NCBI RefSeq assembly: GCF_032118995.1
Contig: NC_092669.1
Location: 3,967,501 to 4,031,500, forward strand
Direction of reading: 5' to 3'
DNA length: 64,000 nt
From: Asterias amurensis
Taxonomy: Eukaryota > Echinodermata > Asteroidea > Forcipulatida > Asteriidae
Part shown: positions 45,477 through 56,900 of the stretch, one piece after another
How positions within the stretch are numbered: the stretch's first letter is position 1
How the letters are laid out: each line of letters starts with the position of its first letter
Made by a program: the position numbers and the translations under genes
Notes under the pieces: model-generated
Seen by the model: only the letters and a program-made list of their open reading frames with translations
What the model was told of the DNA's origin: nothing
Database searches by the model: none

Positions 45477-45621
45477 TGGTAATAAAGACCAGTATTCTCA
45501 CTTGGTGTATCTCAACAATGCATAAAATAACAAACCTGTGAACAATTGGGCCCAAAATGACCATTGAATTTGCAAGAGAATAATGGAATAAAAAGCGCTC
45601 TTGTTGCACAATGTGTGTGCT
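45477..45621 (-). mobile_element. Family A MITE fragment
   Basis: From TTTGGTAATAAAGACCAG to TTGTTGCACAATG, then joined at TTAA to a family C copy. Confidence 0.65.
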
Positions 45622-45955
45622 TTAAAGCCATTTAACAGCATTGTCCAAGGCCCACACTTCGTGTATCACAACTTTTATATAAAATAACAAACCTGTAAAA
45701 TTTAGGCTCAATCGGTCATCGGGGTCGGGAGAAAATAACAGGAAAACCCACCTTAAAAAAACAAATCCGTAATTCTCGATATCGAGAATTGATATTGTTT
45801 TAATGTTTTCTCAAAAAGAAAAGCATTTCATTGAATAATATTTCAAGAGAAGTCTTTCACCATTACCTTCTGTAAACCCTGTAAGTTATTTGTAAATCTG
45901 TGAACTTTTAATTGTACTGAAATTGTCCAAAAGTGTCCAATGGCTATGGCTTTAA
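45622..45955 (-). mobile_element. Family C TTAA MITE, reversed
   Basis: Left GCCATTTAACAGCATTGTCC and right AAAGTGTCCAATGGC... with TTAA. A G run follows at 46008-46017. Confidence 0.75.
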
Positions 45956-46087
45956 AAGGCTTCGGGTGAACCCTTTTTCCTTCACAGTTTTTCTTTTCAG
46001 AGAACTAAGGGGGGGGGGGCAAAACTTCACAAACCATTCATTTGGGTACAATCATTTTTGTATTACGATTTTTCCATTACACATAAA

Positions 46088-46191
46088 AGAGTTAAGACTA
46101 GTCTTGTCTCGAGTTAGGACGAGTCCCTCGTCCTAACTTGGGATAACTAAGTTAGGACTAGTCCTAACTCTTTGTAAAATCAACCCCAGGG
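46088..46191. mobile_element. Family H hairpin element, short
   Basis: GAGTTAAGACTAGTCTTG and AAGTTAGGACTAGTCC with AACTCTTTGTAAAATCAACC. It lies about 30 bp beyond the GPCR stop codon. Confidence 0.65.
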
Positions 46192-46222
46192 CCTTTAAAG
46201 GGTCGATTTATAGTTAAAAGCT

Positions 46223-47254
46223 CTATGGGATGTTCTGTGATATATGAACTGTATTAACTACGACTCCTACCCGGTTCCCTCTACACCTCGTACAAAAAAC
46301 CCTCCTCAAATGTCTCTGAAACTGTTCGTACTTGATGGTATAAATAATTGGATTCACACACATGTTTAGCAATACCATCACAGTAACCACCATGTGTGTG
46401 TTACTCCCGAAGTCATAAGGATACCCCAGATTGTACAAGAAGTAGGTGATTTCGGTCGGTGTCCAGCAGAGAATGTAGAAGAAAAACACCAGGCAGAGAG
46501 TGAAAGTGACGTTTCGTTTCGCGCGCTGGAAAGTCATACTGACGATCTGTCCGTCTGCACCGCGCCTGCGCAACATTAGAATAATGCTGACGTAAGAGAA
46601 CGTCATGGCGCTCAACGGAATGAAGTACTCCAATAGGAAGAGAAAGATCCCCATGATCTTCTGGAGGGTTGGGCTGGACCACTTCAACCCGCAGACTCCA
46701 TTTTTAAAATCTCTAATAATCAACCAGTAGAGTTGATACACGAAACCCCATAGCCACGAGAACAGCATGCCGATTTTGGCTTTCTGAGCCGTGAAATGGT
46801 ACCTGTGTCTCACAGGGAAACAGGTAGCGTAGTATCTCTCAAGAGACATCAAAACGAGGTTCATAGTTGAGGCTATAAAGAGGGACCACATGATGTATTC
46901 TGATACCCATAATCGGCAGATGATGTCCCCTAGAATGGACTCCGGGAGTTTTTCAATAGTCGGTGAGAGCCTCAGGACGAGGAAAATGAATGCATTAAAC
47001 AAATCAATGACAGTCTGGTTCAGGATCAGTAGATTGGTAACCGAGCGAAACGACCTCCGCTGCATGAGGAATATCAAGCAGACCAACCCGTTCCCGAAGA
47101 CTCCCAGGGTACCAATGATGGCGTAAACAGCCTTAAGAGCTATGGTCTGGTACCTCGACCCTATCAGGGCGTGTGTGTTTTTGAGTATGACGTCATCTGT
47201 GACGTTCTCTTCGAGAGATGTTGTCAACACGGATCCATTTAAGTATTCGCCCAT
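46223..47254 (-). CDS. Rhodopsin-class (class A) GPCR, intronless
   Basis: The 343-residue product is a plasma-membrane seven-helix receptor. Landmarks: N-glycosylation sites at N6 and N17; helix 1 GNGLV (N55); helix 2 D84; disulfide cysteines C113 and C188; ERY at 139-141 in place of DRY; helix 6 CWTP at 263-266; helix 7 NPIIY at 301-305; helix 8 with C321/C324 as likely palmitoylation sites. The length and complete motif set suggest a functional gene. The start ATG has A at -3 and G at +4. Overall pattern is peptide-receptor-like; the ligand is unknown. It may belong to the lineage-specific single-exon receptor expansions seen in echinoderms (inference). It lies between inverted 230-bp arms. 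Confidence 0.92.
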   Translation of the reverse strand: MGEYLNGSVLTTSLEENVTDDVILKNTHALIGSRYQTIALKAVYAIIGTLGVFGNGLVCLIFLMQRRSFRSVTNLLILNQTVIDLFNAFIFLVLRLSPTIEKLPESILGDIICRLWVSEYIMWSLFIASTMNLVLMSLERYYATCFPVRHRYHFTAQKAKIGMLFSWLWGFVYQLYWLIIRDFKNGVCGLKWSSPTLQKIMGIFLFLLEYFIPLSAMTFSYVSIILMLRRRGADGQIVSMTFQRAKRNVTFTLCLVFFFYILCWTPTEITYFLYNLGYPYDFGSNTHMVVTVMVLLNMCVNPIIYTIKYEQFQRHLRRVFCTRCRGNRVGVVVNTVHISQNIP

Positions 47255-47373
47255 TATGACGTCTCCATGTAGATCTCATCTGGTTCTTGAAAACTTTAAA
47301 AAGTTAGCTCATTACTGGAAACAGTTAGGCTTTGATAACTCAACCCGATCGCAGGGTGTGGGTGGTTTTTTTT

Positions 47374-47524
47374 TTAGTATGACATCATCGGTGACGTTAT
47401 CCTCGTGATGTTGATATGACGTCATCGGCTAAGGGTCCATTTCCGTTGAAGTATACATCAATTATGGAGTCTTCGTGCAGATCCCTGGTGCAGATCAAGC
47501 CAGTACGACGTATCTGGTTTTGAG
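47374..47524 (-). pseudogene. Duplicated, decayed GPCR 5' end
   Basis: On the minus strand the segment repeats the GPCR leader and first ~25 codons of 47170-47300. Shared pieces include AACGTCAC.GATGA.GTCATAC and the ACCAGAT stretch upstream of the start. The initiator ATG is replaced by ATTGATG, a stop interrupts the frame after about 15 codons, and similarity ends at an A-rich run. A partial tandem copy of the gene's start. Confidence 0.65.
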
Positions 47525-48154
47525 TGATGGTAAAACAAACAAAATATTTTTAAAGGTTTGTGTCAACGGCATGCTCATTTAAGTGCAAAATTAGCAAGCA
47601 AAAGAAAAATAAAAAAGTCACCAGTGTAAGTTTCAAGTGTCTACTTATTGAGAAAAGGATGAAAACAACTTTCCCTGATACGGTTTATATTGTCATCAAA
47701 AACAGCGAATCCGTTCGCAGTTATTACAGGTGTAGGCCCCTACCAAAATGTTCATGGACACATTTAGGACTGGGCTACATTTCGATAGAGGTTTTGGATT
47801 TTGGAAAAAATTATGGACTACTGGATTCCTACATATAAGTATAAGTATTGCAACTGTTTCGTTTTCGTTAGTACTTGTAAAAAATGGCGGCCATTTTGAA
47901 ATCCAAGATGGCCGCCTTACGATGCGCAGTTTCTTGTGGCTCCTGAACTAAACAGTAAGCATGTTTCTGTTGTGTTGCTTTAACCATGTGCCAAAATCTA
48001 TTAAGCAAATTTGTTCAGATAACTTTTAACATGAAAATGTGCTCACCAATACTAGGAAATTGGGCCCTGGTCACATAATCGAAAAGAGGAGTACAGTAAT
48101 GTGTTGTTGTTCGTTGTGTTATTTCATTCACGTAATAATTTATATTGCTGCAAT
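47525..48154. other. No gene seen
   Basis: Contains the short palindrome AATGGCGGCCATT (47884-47896) and its neighbour ATGGCCGCC. No splice-supported exon. Confidence 0.4.
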
Positions 48155-48283
48155 GTAGAATCCGATCCTCAGCGCCTCCTTAAACATCATCTTCTCATAC
48201 GCCTTCTCCGCTTCCATAATCCCGTAATTTATCTCGCTGGTGAACACCCGGTCATGAAAGCTGTCTTTTGGTCCCTTACGGAG
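48155..48283 (-). pseudogene. Fragment of cytosolic leucyl-tRNA synthetase
   Basis: A 43-codon minus-strand stretch reads [18 protein letters not shown] then [20 protein letters not shown] and RIGFY. It matches the region of eukaryotic cytosolic LARS (the enzyme that charges leucine tRNA) around the DRVFxSE...[14 protein letters not shown] motif. Codon use is GC-rich compared with the flanks. No acceptor or donor borders it and no other LARS exon was found nearby; a stop follows four codons later. It looks like a transposed or duplicated exon piece. The intact gene must be elsewhere. Confidence 0.7.
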
Positions 48284-48408
48284 ACCAATGTAGAAATAAA
48301 CAACAGTGATTCGTGGGGTTTTTTTACAGGACGAGTGACTTTGCCATTTAATTGTGTCACATTGGTGTATAAGGTTACAAACCAACATTAATAGACTTCG
48401 ACATTACT

Positions 48409-48794
48409 TTAAAGGCAGTGGACACTATTGGTACTTGTCAAAGACTAGCCTTCATAGTTGGTGTATCTCAACATATGCATAAAATAACAAACCTGTGAAC
48501 ATTTGAGCTCAATCGGTCATCAATGTTGCGAGATAATAATGAAAGAAAAATAACACTTGTCAAACGAAGTTGTGTGCGTTTAGATGGTTGATTTCGAGAC
48601 CTCAAGTTATAAATCCGAGGTCTCGAAATCAAATTCGTGGAAAATTACTTCTTTCTCGAAAACTATGGCACTTCAGAGGGAGCCGTTTCTCACAATTGTT
48701 TACACCATAAACCTCTCCCCATTACTCGCCACCAAGAAAGGTTTTATGCCACTAATTATTTTGAGTAATTACCAATAGTGTCCACTACCTTTAA
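48409..48794 (-). mobile_element. Family A TTAA MITE, full length
   Basis: Termini AGGCAGTGGACACTATTGG and CCAATAGTGTCCACTACC with TTAA flanks. Confidence 0.9.
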
Positions 48795-49132
48795 CGGACA
48801 GATTTTCTGTGACGGAATGGCGATCGTATCACAAGATGAAGTGAACATTATTGTTCATATAGAATGGTTTATTAAAAAATGTCATAAGCAGCCACATGCT
48901 GAATTGCAACAATTTACAATAAAAAGGGTAAACAATACAAAAATTGATAAAAAAGTTATACAAATTACATTAAAATTTGACATTAGGAATTTCCTGATAA
49001 AAGAAAATAAGGGACATAACCAGTTAGGAAATAACAAAATAGTGCGCTTTCAGAAGGAAGCCATTCTGATTACCATTAATTCTACAATCTGATAATGTTG
49101 TTTATAACGGCCAAACCTTATTTACCATTTAT
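48795..49132. other. AT-rich open frame, not convincing
   Basis: A 104-residue frame (48778-49092) begins within the MITE end, is rich in I, K and N, and lacks any motif. Some phrases (GCTGAATTGCAACAATTTAC) echo 880-920, which suggests a repeat. Confidence 0.4.
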
Positions 49133-49251
49133 TTAAAGGCAGTGGACACTATTGGTAATTACTCAAAATAATTATTAGCACAAAACCTTTCTGCGAAACC
49201 AACTGCGAAGGCTAGTCTTTTACAATTACCAATAGTGTCCACTGCCTTTAA
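49133..49251 (+). mobile_element. Family A deletion derivative, 119 bp
   Basis: Both termini and TTAA flanks are intact but only about 110 bp remain. The centre from the CTTGGTAACGAG block to the ACCAACTGCGAAGG block is gone. Confidence 0.85.
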
Positions 49252-49547
49252 GTATAAAAGATACTTACCGATTCCCCATGGCTTCACAGGATTAAACAAA
49301 TGAGCTCCTTCTCAGCAAATTACGTTACTACACCATAATTCACAACATCCAAATACCTATGCTGTATAAACAACATAAATAAGGCAGACCTGTTTTTAGC
49401 TTCCGTTCATCGATATCTGAGGCTCCGTTAACGGCGTTCAATTTATGCTGGCATCTCCCTCACCGTACAGCTCATTTGCTTTATCTGTCTTGTCTGCCAC
49501 ACTTCTCTTGTAAAAGATCGTTTTTAAGATTCCAGTACAGCCGTTAC
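49252..49547. other. No gene seen
   Basis: Unassigned DNA just inside the right inverted arm. Confidence 0.4.
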
Positions 49548-49786
49548 TTTACTCGCAGTGTAGTGTTTGAAGAGGTTGTTATATTCCTCTTTCTGTGTTT
49601 ACGGAGCCACTTAAAGGCAGTACACGTTGATGTAAAAGGCTGGTTTACTTTATAGAGCGATTGGTCACCATTCGTCCGGTTACGATAATACAATTATGTT
49701 TTATCCCCCAGCGGCAATTCGTTCACTCTGTTTCTATAAGTGATGGGCGGTGTTAACGAACCCAGAACTGACCATCTTTTTAAGTA
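49548..49786 (-). repeat. Right arm of inverted duplication around the GPCR
   Basis: Reverse counterpart of 45164-45395, for example AGTGATGGGCGGTGTTAACG and TTGATGTAAAAGGCTGGTTT-type pieces. Confidence 0.85.
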
Positions 49787-49792
49787 GGACTG

Positions 49793-50105
49793 TTAAAGGC
49801 AGTGGATACTATTGGTAGGCCTACATGTAATTACTCCAAATAATTGTTAGCATAAAAAGGTACTTGGTAACGAGCATTGGAGAGCTGTTGATAGTATAAC
49901 ATTGTGAGAAACGGCTCCATCTGAAGTAAAGTAGTTTTTGAGAAAGAGGTAAATTCTCACTCAAATATTAAAAGACTTCAGCTGAAGCCTTTTCGGGGTG
50001 GTTTTATCTTTCATTATTCTCTAATTCTATGATCAATTGAATCCAAATGTTCACAGTTTTGTATTTAGGTGGGATACACCAAGTGAGAATATCTTCCAAG
50101 TCTAT
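49793..50105 (+). mobile_element. Family A variant MITE, 3' truncated
   Basis: AGGCAGTGGATACTATTGG after TTAA. The right terminus is missing after ATACACCAAGTGAGAATA. 50106-50334 is unassigned. Confidence 0.75.
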
Positions 50106-50334
50106 TTTCTATACCATCCGCCTTGGTAATAGTTAAAGTAGGACAGTTTTCTTTTCAGAACTGAGAAGTCTCCCGAACCTCCGATTATCTACTCCGCTGC
50201 ATTAGAATAAAGCAAGACAGTTCTCTAAGAACAACTCTACCTGGCAAGTAGATACACACATGGTGTTACCGCAAACCAAATATTCATCTTTGACAATTAT
50301 TACCAAACGTGTTCAGTGCCATGTAGATACCGTT

Positions 50335-50704
50335 TGTCGATCTTATTTTGGACATTGACCATTACTACTCACTGTGGATGAAGATGTATGTAATACAATA
50401 CACCTGTATAAATTTCAGCTTCATTAGTAGTCCACTTTTTTAGGAGAAAAAGTAAAAATCACAGCACATCAGGAGAGACGCGTATAATGAATACGTTGTG
50501 CATGCTAAAATAATGTTCGTCTCCTGAGACGACGTTTGTCACAATGTTTTACTAATTAATTTTTCCAAACTGCATCGCCTCGGCAAGTAATAATTTCAGG
50601 GTAGATTATTTCTCTCATTATCTTCAAACCGTGTAAGTTGAATGTAAATCAGATCTGCGTACTATGGTGTCTTGTGTCGTTTAAAAGTGCACCAAACCCT
50701 TTAA
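50335..50704 (+). mobile_element. Family F MITE (D-related)
   Basis: Centre ATAATGTTCGTCTCCTGAGA, right end GCACCAAACCCTTTAA. The right TTAA (50701-50704) is shared with the next family A copy. Confidence 0.65.
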
Positions 50705-51081
50705 AGACACTGAACACTATTGGTAATTGTCAAAGACCAGTCTTCTCACTTGGTGTATCTCAACAAATGCATACAATAAAAAACCTGTGAAAATTTGAGC
50801 TCAATAGGACGTCGAAGTTGCGAGATAATAATTGAACGAAAAAACACCCTTGTCACACGAAGTTGTGTGCTTTCAGATTTCGAGACCTCCAAATCTAATT
50901 CTGAGGTCTCGAAATCAAATTCCTGGAAACTTACTTCTTTCTCGAAAACTACGTTTCTTCATGGGGAGCCGTTTCTCACAATGTTTTACACTAATCAACA
51001 GTTCTTCATTGCTTGTTATCAAGTAAGTTTTTATGCTAACAATTATTTGAGTATTTTACCAGTAGTGTCCATTGCCTTTAA
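50701..51081 (-). mobile_element. Family A TTAA MITE, full length
   Basis: Termini AGACACTGAACACTATTGG and CAGTAGTGTCCATTGCC. Confidence 0.85.
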
Positions 51082-51348
51082 ACAAGTATGGAGAGGATGC
51101 CCATTAACTGTCTGTACTCAGCCATTACCTCTGTCGGTTGTGACTGATGGGGAACCCTAGAAGCGTTCGGGTGAGCACGAGTGGATGATGCCCCCTTCGC
51201 CAATTGATTTCCTTGCCCCCCCCCACCCCACCCCACCCGATCCATTTAATTCTGACATAATTGGGTTTTGAGAAAATAGAATTAGCTGCATGTTGCAAAC
51301 TGCTTACCAACCAAAAGGACATACGCATGTTTGTTATGTTGTCCTATA

Positions 51349-51398
51349 GCCTTCCTGAAAGACTCTGCTACATAATAGGTTCGAAACGTCGACCAGGC
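51349..51398 (+). repeat. Hammerhead-like motif, solitary
   Basis: GCCTTCCTGAAAGACTC ... GGTTCGAAACGTCGACCAGGC. The CTGA, CGAAACGTC and outer GCCT/AGGC pair match the layout of the motifs at 2910-3304. 51083-51348 to the left holds a C-rich run (51219-51240) and no gene. Confidence 0.45.
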
Positions 51399-51545
51399 TA
51401 TTAACTTTTTTGTTTGCATTTTTGATCAGACGATTTGGGTGAAACGAACGAAAATGTTATGAGAGACAAGTGTTGCAAAAACTGTTGTAAACAAATAGTT
51501 ATTATGTTTCCGTAAGAGAAAATGTAGCTTCAATTTTGAAGTTAG

Positions 51546-51832
51546 AGTGTCGTGGCCGAGCTGAAAAGAGCACCGAATTCAAACTCAGGTGTATCTGTTC
51601 ATCAGAAGAGTGTGGGTTCGAATCCCAGTCGTGACAAAATGTGTCATTAAGCAGGACACTTAACCATTGCTTCGTCCGTCGGATGGGACGTTAGGCCGTT
51701 GGTCCCGTGTGTTGTGAAACGCACGTTAAAGAACCCAGTGCACTTATCGAAAAGAGTAGGGGTTCGCCCTGGTGTTCCTTGTTTAATTAAATGGAAGCAT
51801 ATTGCACCAAAGCACCGTGTGAACCATTACAG
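51546..51832 (+). mobile_element. tRNA-derived SINE family A
   Basis: GTCGTGGCCGAGCTG, GTGGGTTCGAATCCCAG, GGATGGGACGTTAGGCCG, AGAACCCAGTGCACTTATCG in order. Confidence 0.85.
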
Positions 51833-51990
51833 GATGCTAGGAAAAGGTCCTTGAAAGAAAGACAGAATTGATGGATCTTTGATACGCCTTCAGGGGTGTG
51901 ATAAAGCGCTTTAATAAGAACATAGTGTTATCAAAATTTGGCGGGAAACCAGGACATTTCTTGTATTCTGTCGTTTTCTGAGTCTCATTT

Positions 51991-52235
51991 TTAAAGACAC
52001 TGGACACCTTTGGTAATATTGTCAAAGGGTCACCAGTATTTTCACCTGGTTTATCCCCAAATTATTCATAACATAAAAAAATCTGTGAAATAATTTGAGT
52101 CATTTGGTAATCGGAGTTGCATGCAAGGCCCTTGTTGCACAAAATCATGTATCTGCTTTCGGATGCACAAAATAAAGGCTTTTATTATTTGTGTGAGGGG
52201 AAATTACCTCTTCCTCCAAGGTACTTCAGAGCTCG
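51991..52235 (-). mobile_element. Family A MITE, decayed and truncated
   Basis: AGACACTGGACACCTTTGG after TTAA. Internal blocks are recognisable to about GGTACTTCAGAG. Confidence 0.6.
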
Positions 52236-52696
52236 GTAGACGTTCATTTCCTTACATGGTCTCATGTACAAGATGGATCATTGCTATATACATTTTGTTT
52301 TCCCGCTATAGGCCGACCCCCCCCCCCTTGTGGGCCCGGTCTGGTAATGCTGTGTCATAAAATCAACCCCCCCCCCCCCCAGGACTCCCCCACCCAATTC
52401 ATCCGCAGTGCTATATCATGTTTGCATTGATAGCAAACATTATTCACAAAACCTGATATTATTATTATCACAAGCTTCTAATGTATTTCCTCATGAGGCA
52501 TAGAAAGGACAAGCTCATAACAGTAGACTTTACACAGTCGCCTGGGGAGGGTGATATCAGATGACATACTCTCGTCCCTACACCCCCCCCCCACCCACTT
52601 TAATCCTCTCCACCCCCGCAATCGGGATTTTAACAATATTGATACATCGCCGCTAGCTTCGCATAACATTCATTCATTCCAACAGCCGATGTAATG
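52236..52696. other. No gene; C-rich simple runs
   Basis: C runs at 52317-52327, 52366-52380 and 52582-52592 within otherwise unassigned DNA. Confidence 0.5.
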
Positions 52697-52705
52697 TTAA
52701 AGGGT

Positions 52706-53098
52706 TTATAAGGCAGTGGTTACTCAAAATAATTTTTAGCACAAAACCTTACTTGGTACGAAGTAATGAGGAGAGGTTGATAATTATGAAAAATTGTGAG
52801 AAACAGCTCCCTCTGAAGTAAAGTATAGTTTTCGAGAAAGAAGTAATTTTCATCGAATTTGATTTCGAGACCTCAGATTTAGAATTTGAGGTCTCGAAAT
52901 CAAGCATCCGAAAGCGCACATCTTGTTTTCGTGTGGCAATGTGTTTTTTTTTTTTTTTTTTTTTTTCCATTAATATCTCGCAACTTCGACGACCAACTGA
53001 GCTCAAATTTTCACAGGTTTGTTATGTTTTGCATGCTGAGATACACCAAGCGAGAAGACTGGTCTTTGACATTTTTACCAAAAGTATCCAGGTCTTTA
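52706..53098 (+). mobile_element. Family A MITE between short direct duplications
   Basis: Left terminus eroded, right terminus CCAAAAGTATCCAGGTC. TCATTCCAACAGCCGAT occurs on both sides (52673-52689 and 53101-53117). A T run of about 23 lies at 52944-52966. Confidence 0.8.
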
Positions 53099-53125
53099 AT
53101 TCATTCCAACAGCCGATATAAAATA

Positions 53126-53507
53126 TTAAAGGCAGTGGACACTATTGGTAATACTCAAAATAATTATTAGCATAAAACCTTTCTTGGTGGCGAGTAATGG
53201 GGAGAGGTTGATGGTATAAAACATTGTGAGAAACGGCTCCCTCTGAAGTGCCATAGTTTTCGAGACCGAAGTAATTTTCCACGCATTTGATTTCGAGACC
53301 TCAAGTTTAGAACCTGAGGTCTCGAAATCAACCATCTAAACGCACACAACTTCGTGTGACGGGTTTTTTCTTCTTTCATTATTATCTCGCAACTGTGATG
53401 ACAGATTGAGCTCAATTTTTCACAGGTTAGTTATTTTATGCATAGTTGAGATACACCAACTGCGAAGGCTAGTCTTTGACAATTACCAATAGTGTCCACT
53501 GCCTTTA
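53126..53507 (+). mobile_element. Family A TTAA MITE, full length
   Basis: Termini AGGCAGTGGACACTATTGG and CCAATAGTGTCCACTGCC, TTAA at both ends. It lies ~300 bp upstream of the zinc-finger gene. Confidence 0.9.
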
Positions 53508-53814
53508 AAGGGTATAGCTAAGAGAGGTTTGCGGTGTCATGTGAATCTCTTGACTATTGAAAAGATAACCCTTTAATGCAGTAGGCCCGTTACACTCTCG
53601 AGGACTCGATATCTCCAGTTAGAAAAAAACTTGCTACAGGTTTGTGCACAAAACTCTGCGGTTTTACAGTGCAAATTCATGTTGGCCTACTAATAACGTT
53701 TTAAACGACTAAAAAATATTTATATTTTGTTAATAATTATTTGTAACTGCCTCTTTAAAATCTGGAAAATTTATTCGCTTTGCCAACAACTAATAATGAA
53801 ATCGATATTACGAA

Positions 53815-53882
53815 ATGAGTTTACCCGAAAATAAAAAATTAATGCGAGCAATGTTTTCTTTTCGAGCGAATGTTTTCTTAAG

Positions 53883-53913
<31 letters not shown>

Positions 53914-56900
53914 ATGCCAACTCCAGAGGGCGCTGCGGGCACTTATTGCAAAAAAATGGCGGAACAGTTTCCCGAAGATTTTTTCTACAGATCAGACGTC
54001 AGATATTTTTCTGACGTGTCTAGCACGGACAGTAGCGACGAGGAAGAACCACCAACCAGTTCCAAACAAAAAGAGGATGACGAACCAGCCATTTCTTGCT
54101 TTTGTGGTTCAAGGGCTACGAAGAAGATGATCGGGTGCGATTCGGGGGGTTGTGCGATCGAGTGGTTTCATTACAGGTGTGTGGGCTTCACTTCTGAAAC
54201 TCTACCGGCCGGTCAGTGGATGTGTGACTGTTGTCGTCTAGAATCGAAAGGTAAGTAAGCTCTCCTCCGCACTGAATCAAATGTACACAACACAGCAATA
54301 TTATTAGTGTTAACTCCTGAGGTTGTTATCCTTTTGTAATTTGTAATCCAAAGGGAAACGATCGTCAATCATCATGTGTCAATAAATTATAGCATTTCAA
54401 ACTTACATTTTTCAGGAGGCCTACTTCTATATAATATAATTATAAAGTTCTAAAGTTCTAATAAGTATATTATAGTAATAAAATAAAGAGCTTAAAACTT
54501 TACTTAAAGGCAGTGGACACTATTGGTAATTGTCAAAGACTAGCCTTCACAGTTGGTGTATCTCAACATATATGATGCATAAAATAACAAACCTATGAAA
54601 ATTTGAGCTCAATCGGTCATCGAACTTGCAAGATAATAACACTGAAAGAAAAACACCCTTGTCACACGAAGTTTTATGCGTTTAGATGGTTGATTTCGTT
54701 CGAGACCTCAAGTTCTAAACCTGAGTCCTGAGGTCTCGAAATCAAATTCGTGGAAAATTGATTCTTTCTCGAAAACTATGGCACTTCAGAGGGAGCCGTT
54801 TCTCACAATGTTTAATACCATCAACCTCTCCCCATTACTTGTCACCAAGAAAGTTTTTATGCTAACAATTATTTTGAGTAATTACCAATAGTGTCCCGAA
54901 TCCACTGCCTTTAACTTTGTGTTTTTGTTGTGTGTAATGTATAATTTTATGGAAAAGTTCCCGTTTGACACCATCACCTTTTCATTTGGTATAAACAAAA
55001 TAAAGTATCTAATGTAATTTGCCTCAGCTCTGCTCAGTCAATGAGATATCCCTTTTTGTAAAAATGAATGAAAAAGTGGTGGCACCATACGGAAAGTAGA
55101 TCGAAAATGTCAATTAAATTGTGCCACTGCATGACTGTCAGTGTCATTGTTGTGATTTTGACATGCATTTGTGTTTTGTTTTTCTTTCTCAAAAACTATA
55201 GGCCTAGTTACTTCAGAGGGAGCCGTTTCTCACAATGTTTTATTATATATCATTCATTCATTTAACACAACAGCTCTCCGAGTCCATTTCTTGTTTTACC
55301 AAATAAGTTTTGCTGCTATTGCTTTCTAGAAAAATATAAGGCCGAGTAAAAAGAAAAACATGTTTCACGTCCGGGTTTTTCAAAAAAAGGAGGAAGAGGG
55401 GCTTTTTATTTTTTTTATTTTTTTTCAAGATGGCCGCCATTCTTTGTTAAAATGTCAAATATCCATTGTTTTTTCTACTGCTGAAATACACAAAACATAA
55501 ATGAAACAATTTATAGTCGAGGCATTCAGACAAGACATTCAGATTGTTTTTGCTGAGATCATTTAAAATAACCCTCTTTAAAATAATAAAATAAAATAAA
55601 ATGTGCATAACAAAAATAATAATAATAATTAAAAAAATGGAGGCGGCCTGTAAAAAGGAAGCGGGCGGGGACGCTAAACATGTTTCTTTTTTTACTTGGC
55701 CTAAGTGAATTACTGTTTTGCGTAATTACCAATGCAATTGTGCCCAGTGCCTTATAAAGTATTTCTCCTTCAACAGGTATACCTGTACAGCCGGAAGCTG
55801 AGAAAGCCACACCCAAAAAAAACAGAAAGCAAGCTGCCTCCAAAAAGAAGTCGAAGGAAGGTAGGAAAGAGAGGGAAGAGTAGGGGGCCGGGTAGAAATA
55901 ATAGGAACTAGGCCTATACGAACATCTCCATGGTTATTAATTTTGTTTTTTACCCTGAAACGATGTGTGTTACTGTTAGCACTGTATACTCAGTAGTTTC
56001 CCGAATCCTGTGAAAAAAAATATCACAGGCATGTTACTCTGGTGGGATTCGAACCCACGACCCTTGCAGTTCTAGAGCAGTGTCTTACCAACTAGACTAC
56101 ATGTGCATGTACCTCCATGGCTTTTGGCAATTGTGCGTAAAGCGCCCGCCTCTCTCACCAAGGTGTTTTGTCTTTCATTATTGTTCTGCAACTTCGGTGA
56201 CAAAGTGAATATGGTCTTTGACGGTTCCCAAACGTGTCTATTTGTGACTTTAAAGGAAATGACATACCAGCAAGTTGAAGGCAGTTCCGTCTGCAAGCAA
56301 GATACAAAGGCCTGATACTTCAGGGAGCAACGAAGGTACATGTAGCTGCCTCGATGCCCCCTGTTTATTGCCTTTGTGCCCTTGAAATGCTTCAGTAGAA
56401 ATTTACAATTTCCTCATCAGGGTGTTTTTTTTTTGTTTTTTTTTTATGCAAGTCGCCTGACACACAAGGCCTGAAGGCCACTTCAAGGTGTGGGCTACAA
56501 TTATTTTTTTCCAGAGGCCGTTGCCACCTACTCCTAGGGCTGAAACAGGGTTACCCCCTTTACAGTCCATACGGATGTAGGCTTGGGCATCATCAATTCG
56601 AAGCCTGGTCGCTAGAGCAGAAAGCACTACCTCCCCAATTTTATGTAGCAAGTGTCACGACCGGGATCCGAACCCACACCCTGCTGATCAAACACCAGTG
56701 CTTGAGCATGTTGAATCCGGTGCTCTTAACCGCTCGGCCATGACACTGCCGCGACTGGTACTATTTACCATTTGGGAGAAAATGCATTGGTGCCCTTTCA
56801 AAACACACCTCAAATGTGTCCAGTTCACTGGTATCCTGACTATTAATTTTAACCATGTGCAAATTTATCTTTTTGTTGCAGTAAAGAAAGCTACCACGAG

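Noticed and set aside
48778-49092. 104-residue open frame
   Set aside because: Starts in a MITE terminus, AT-driven composition, and parts resemble noncoding DNA near 0.9 kb.
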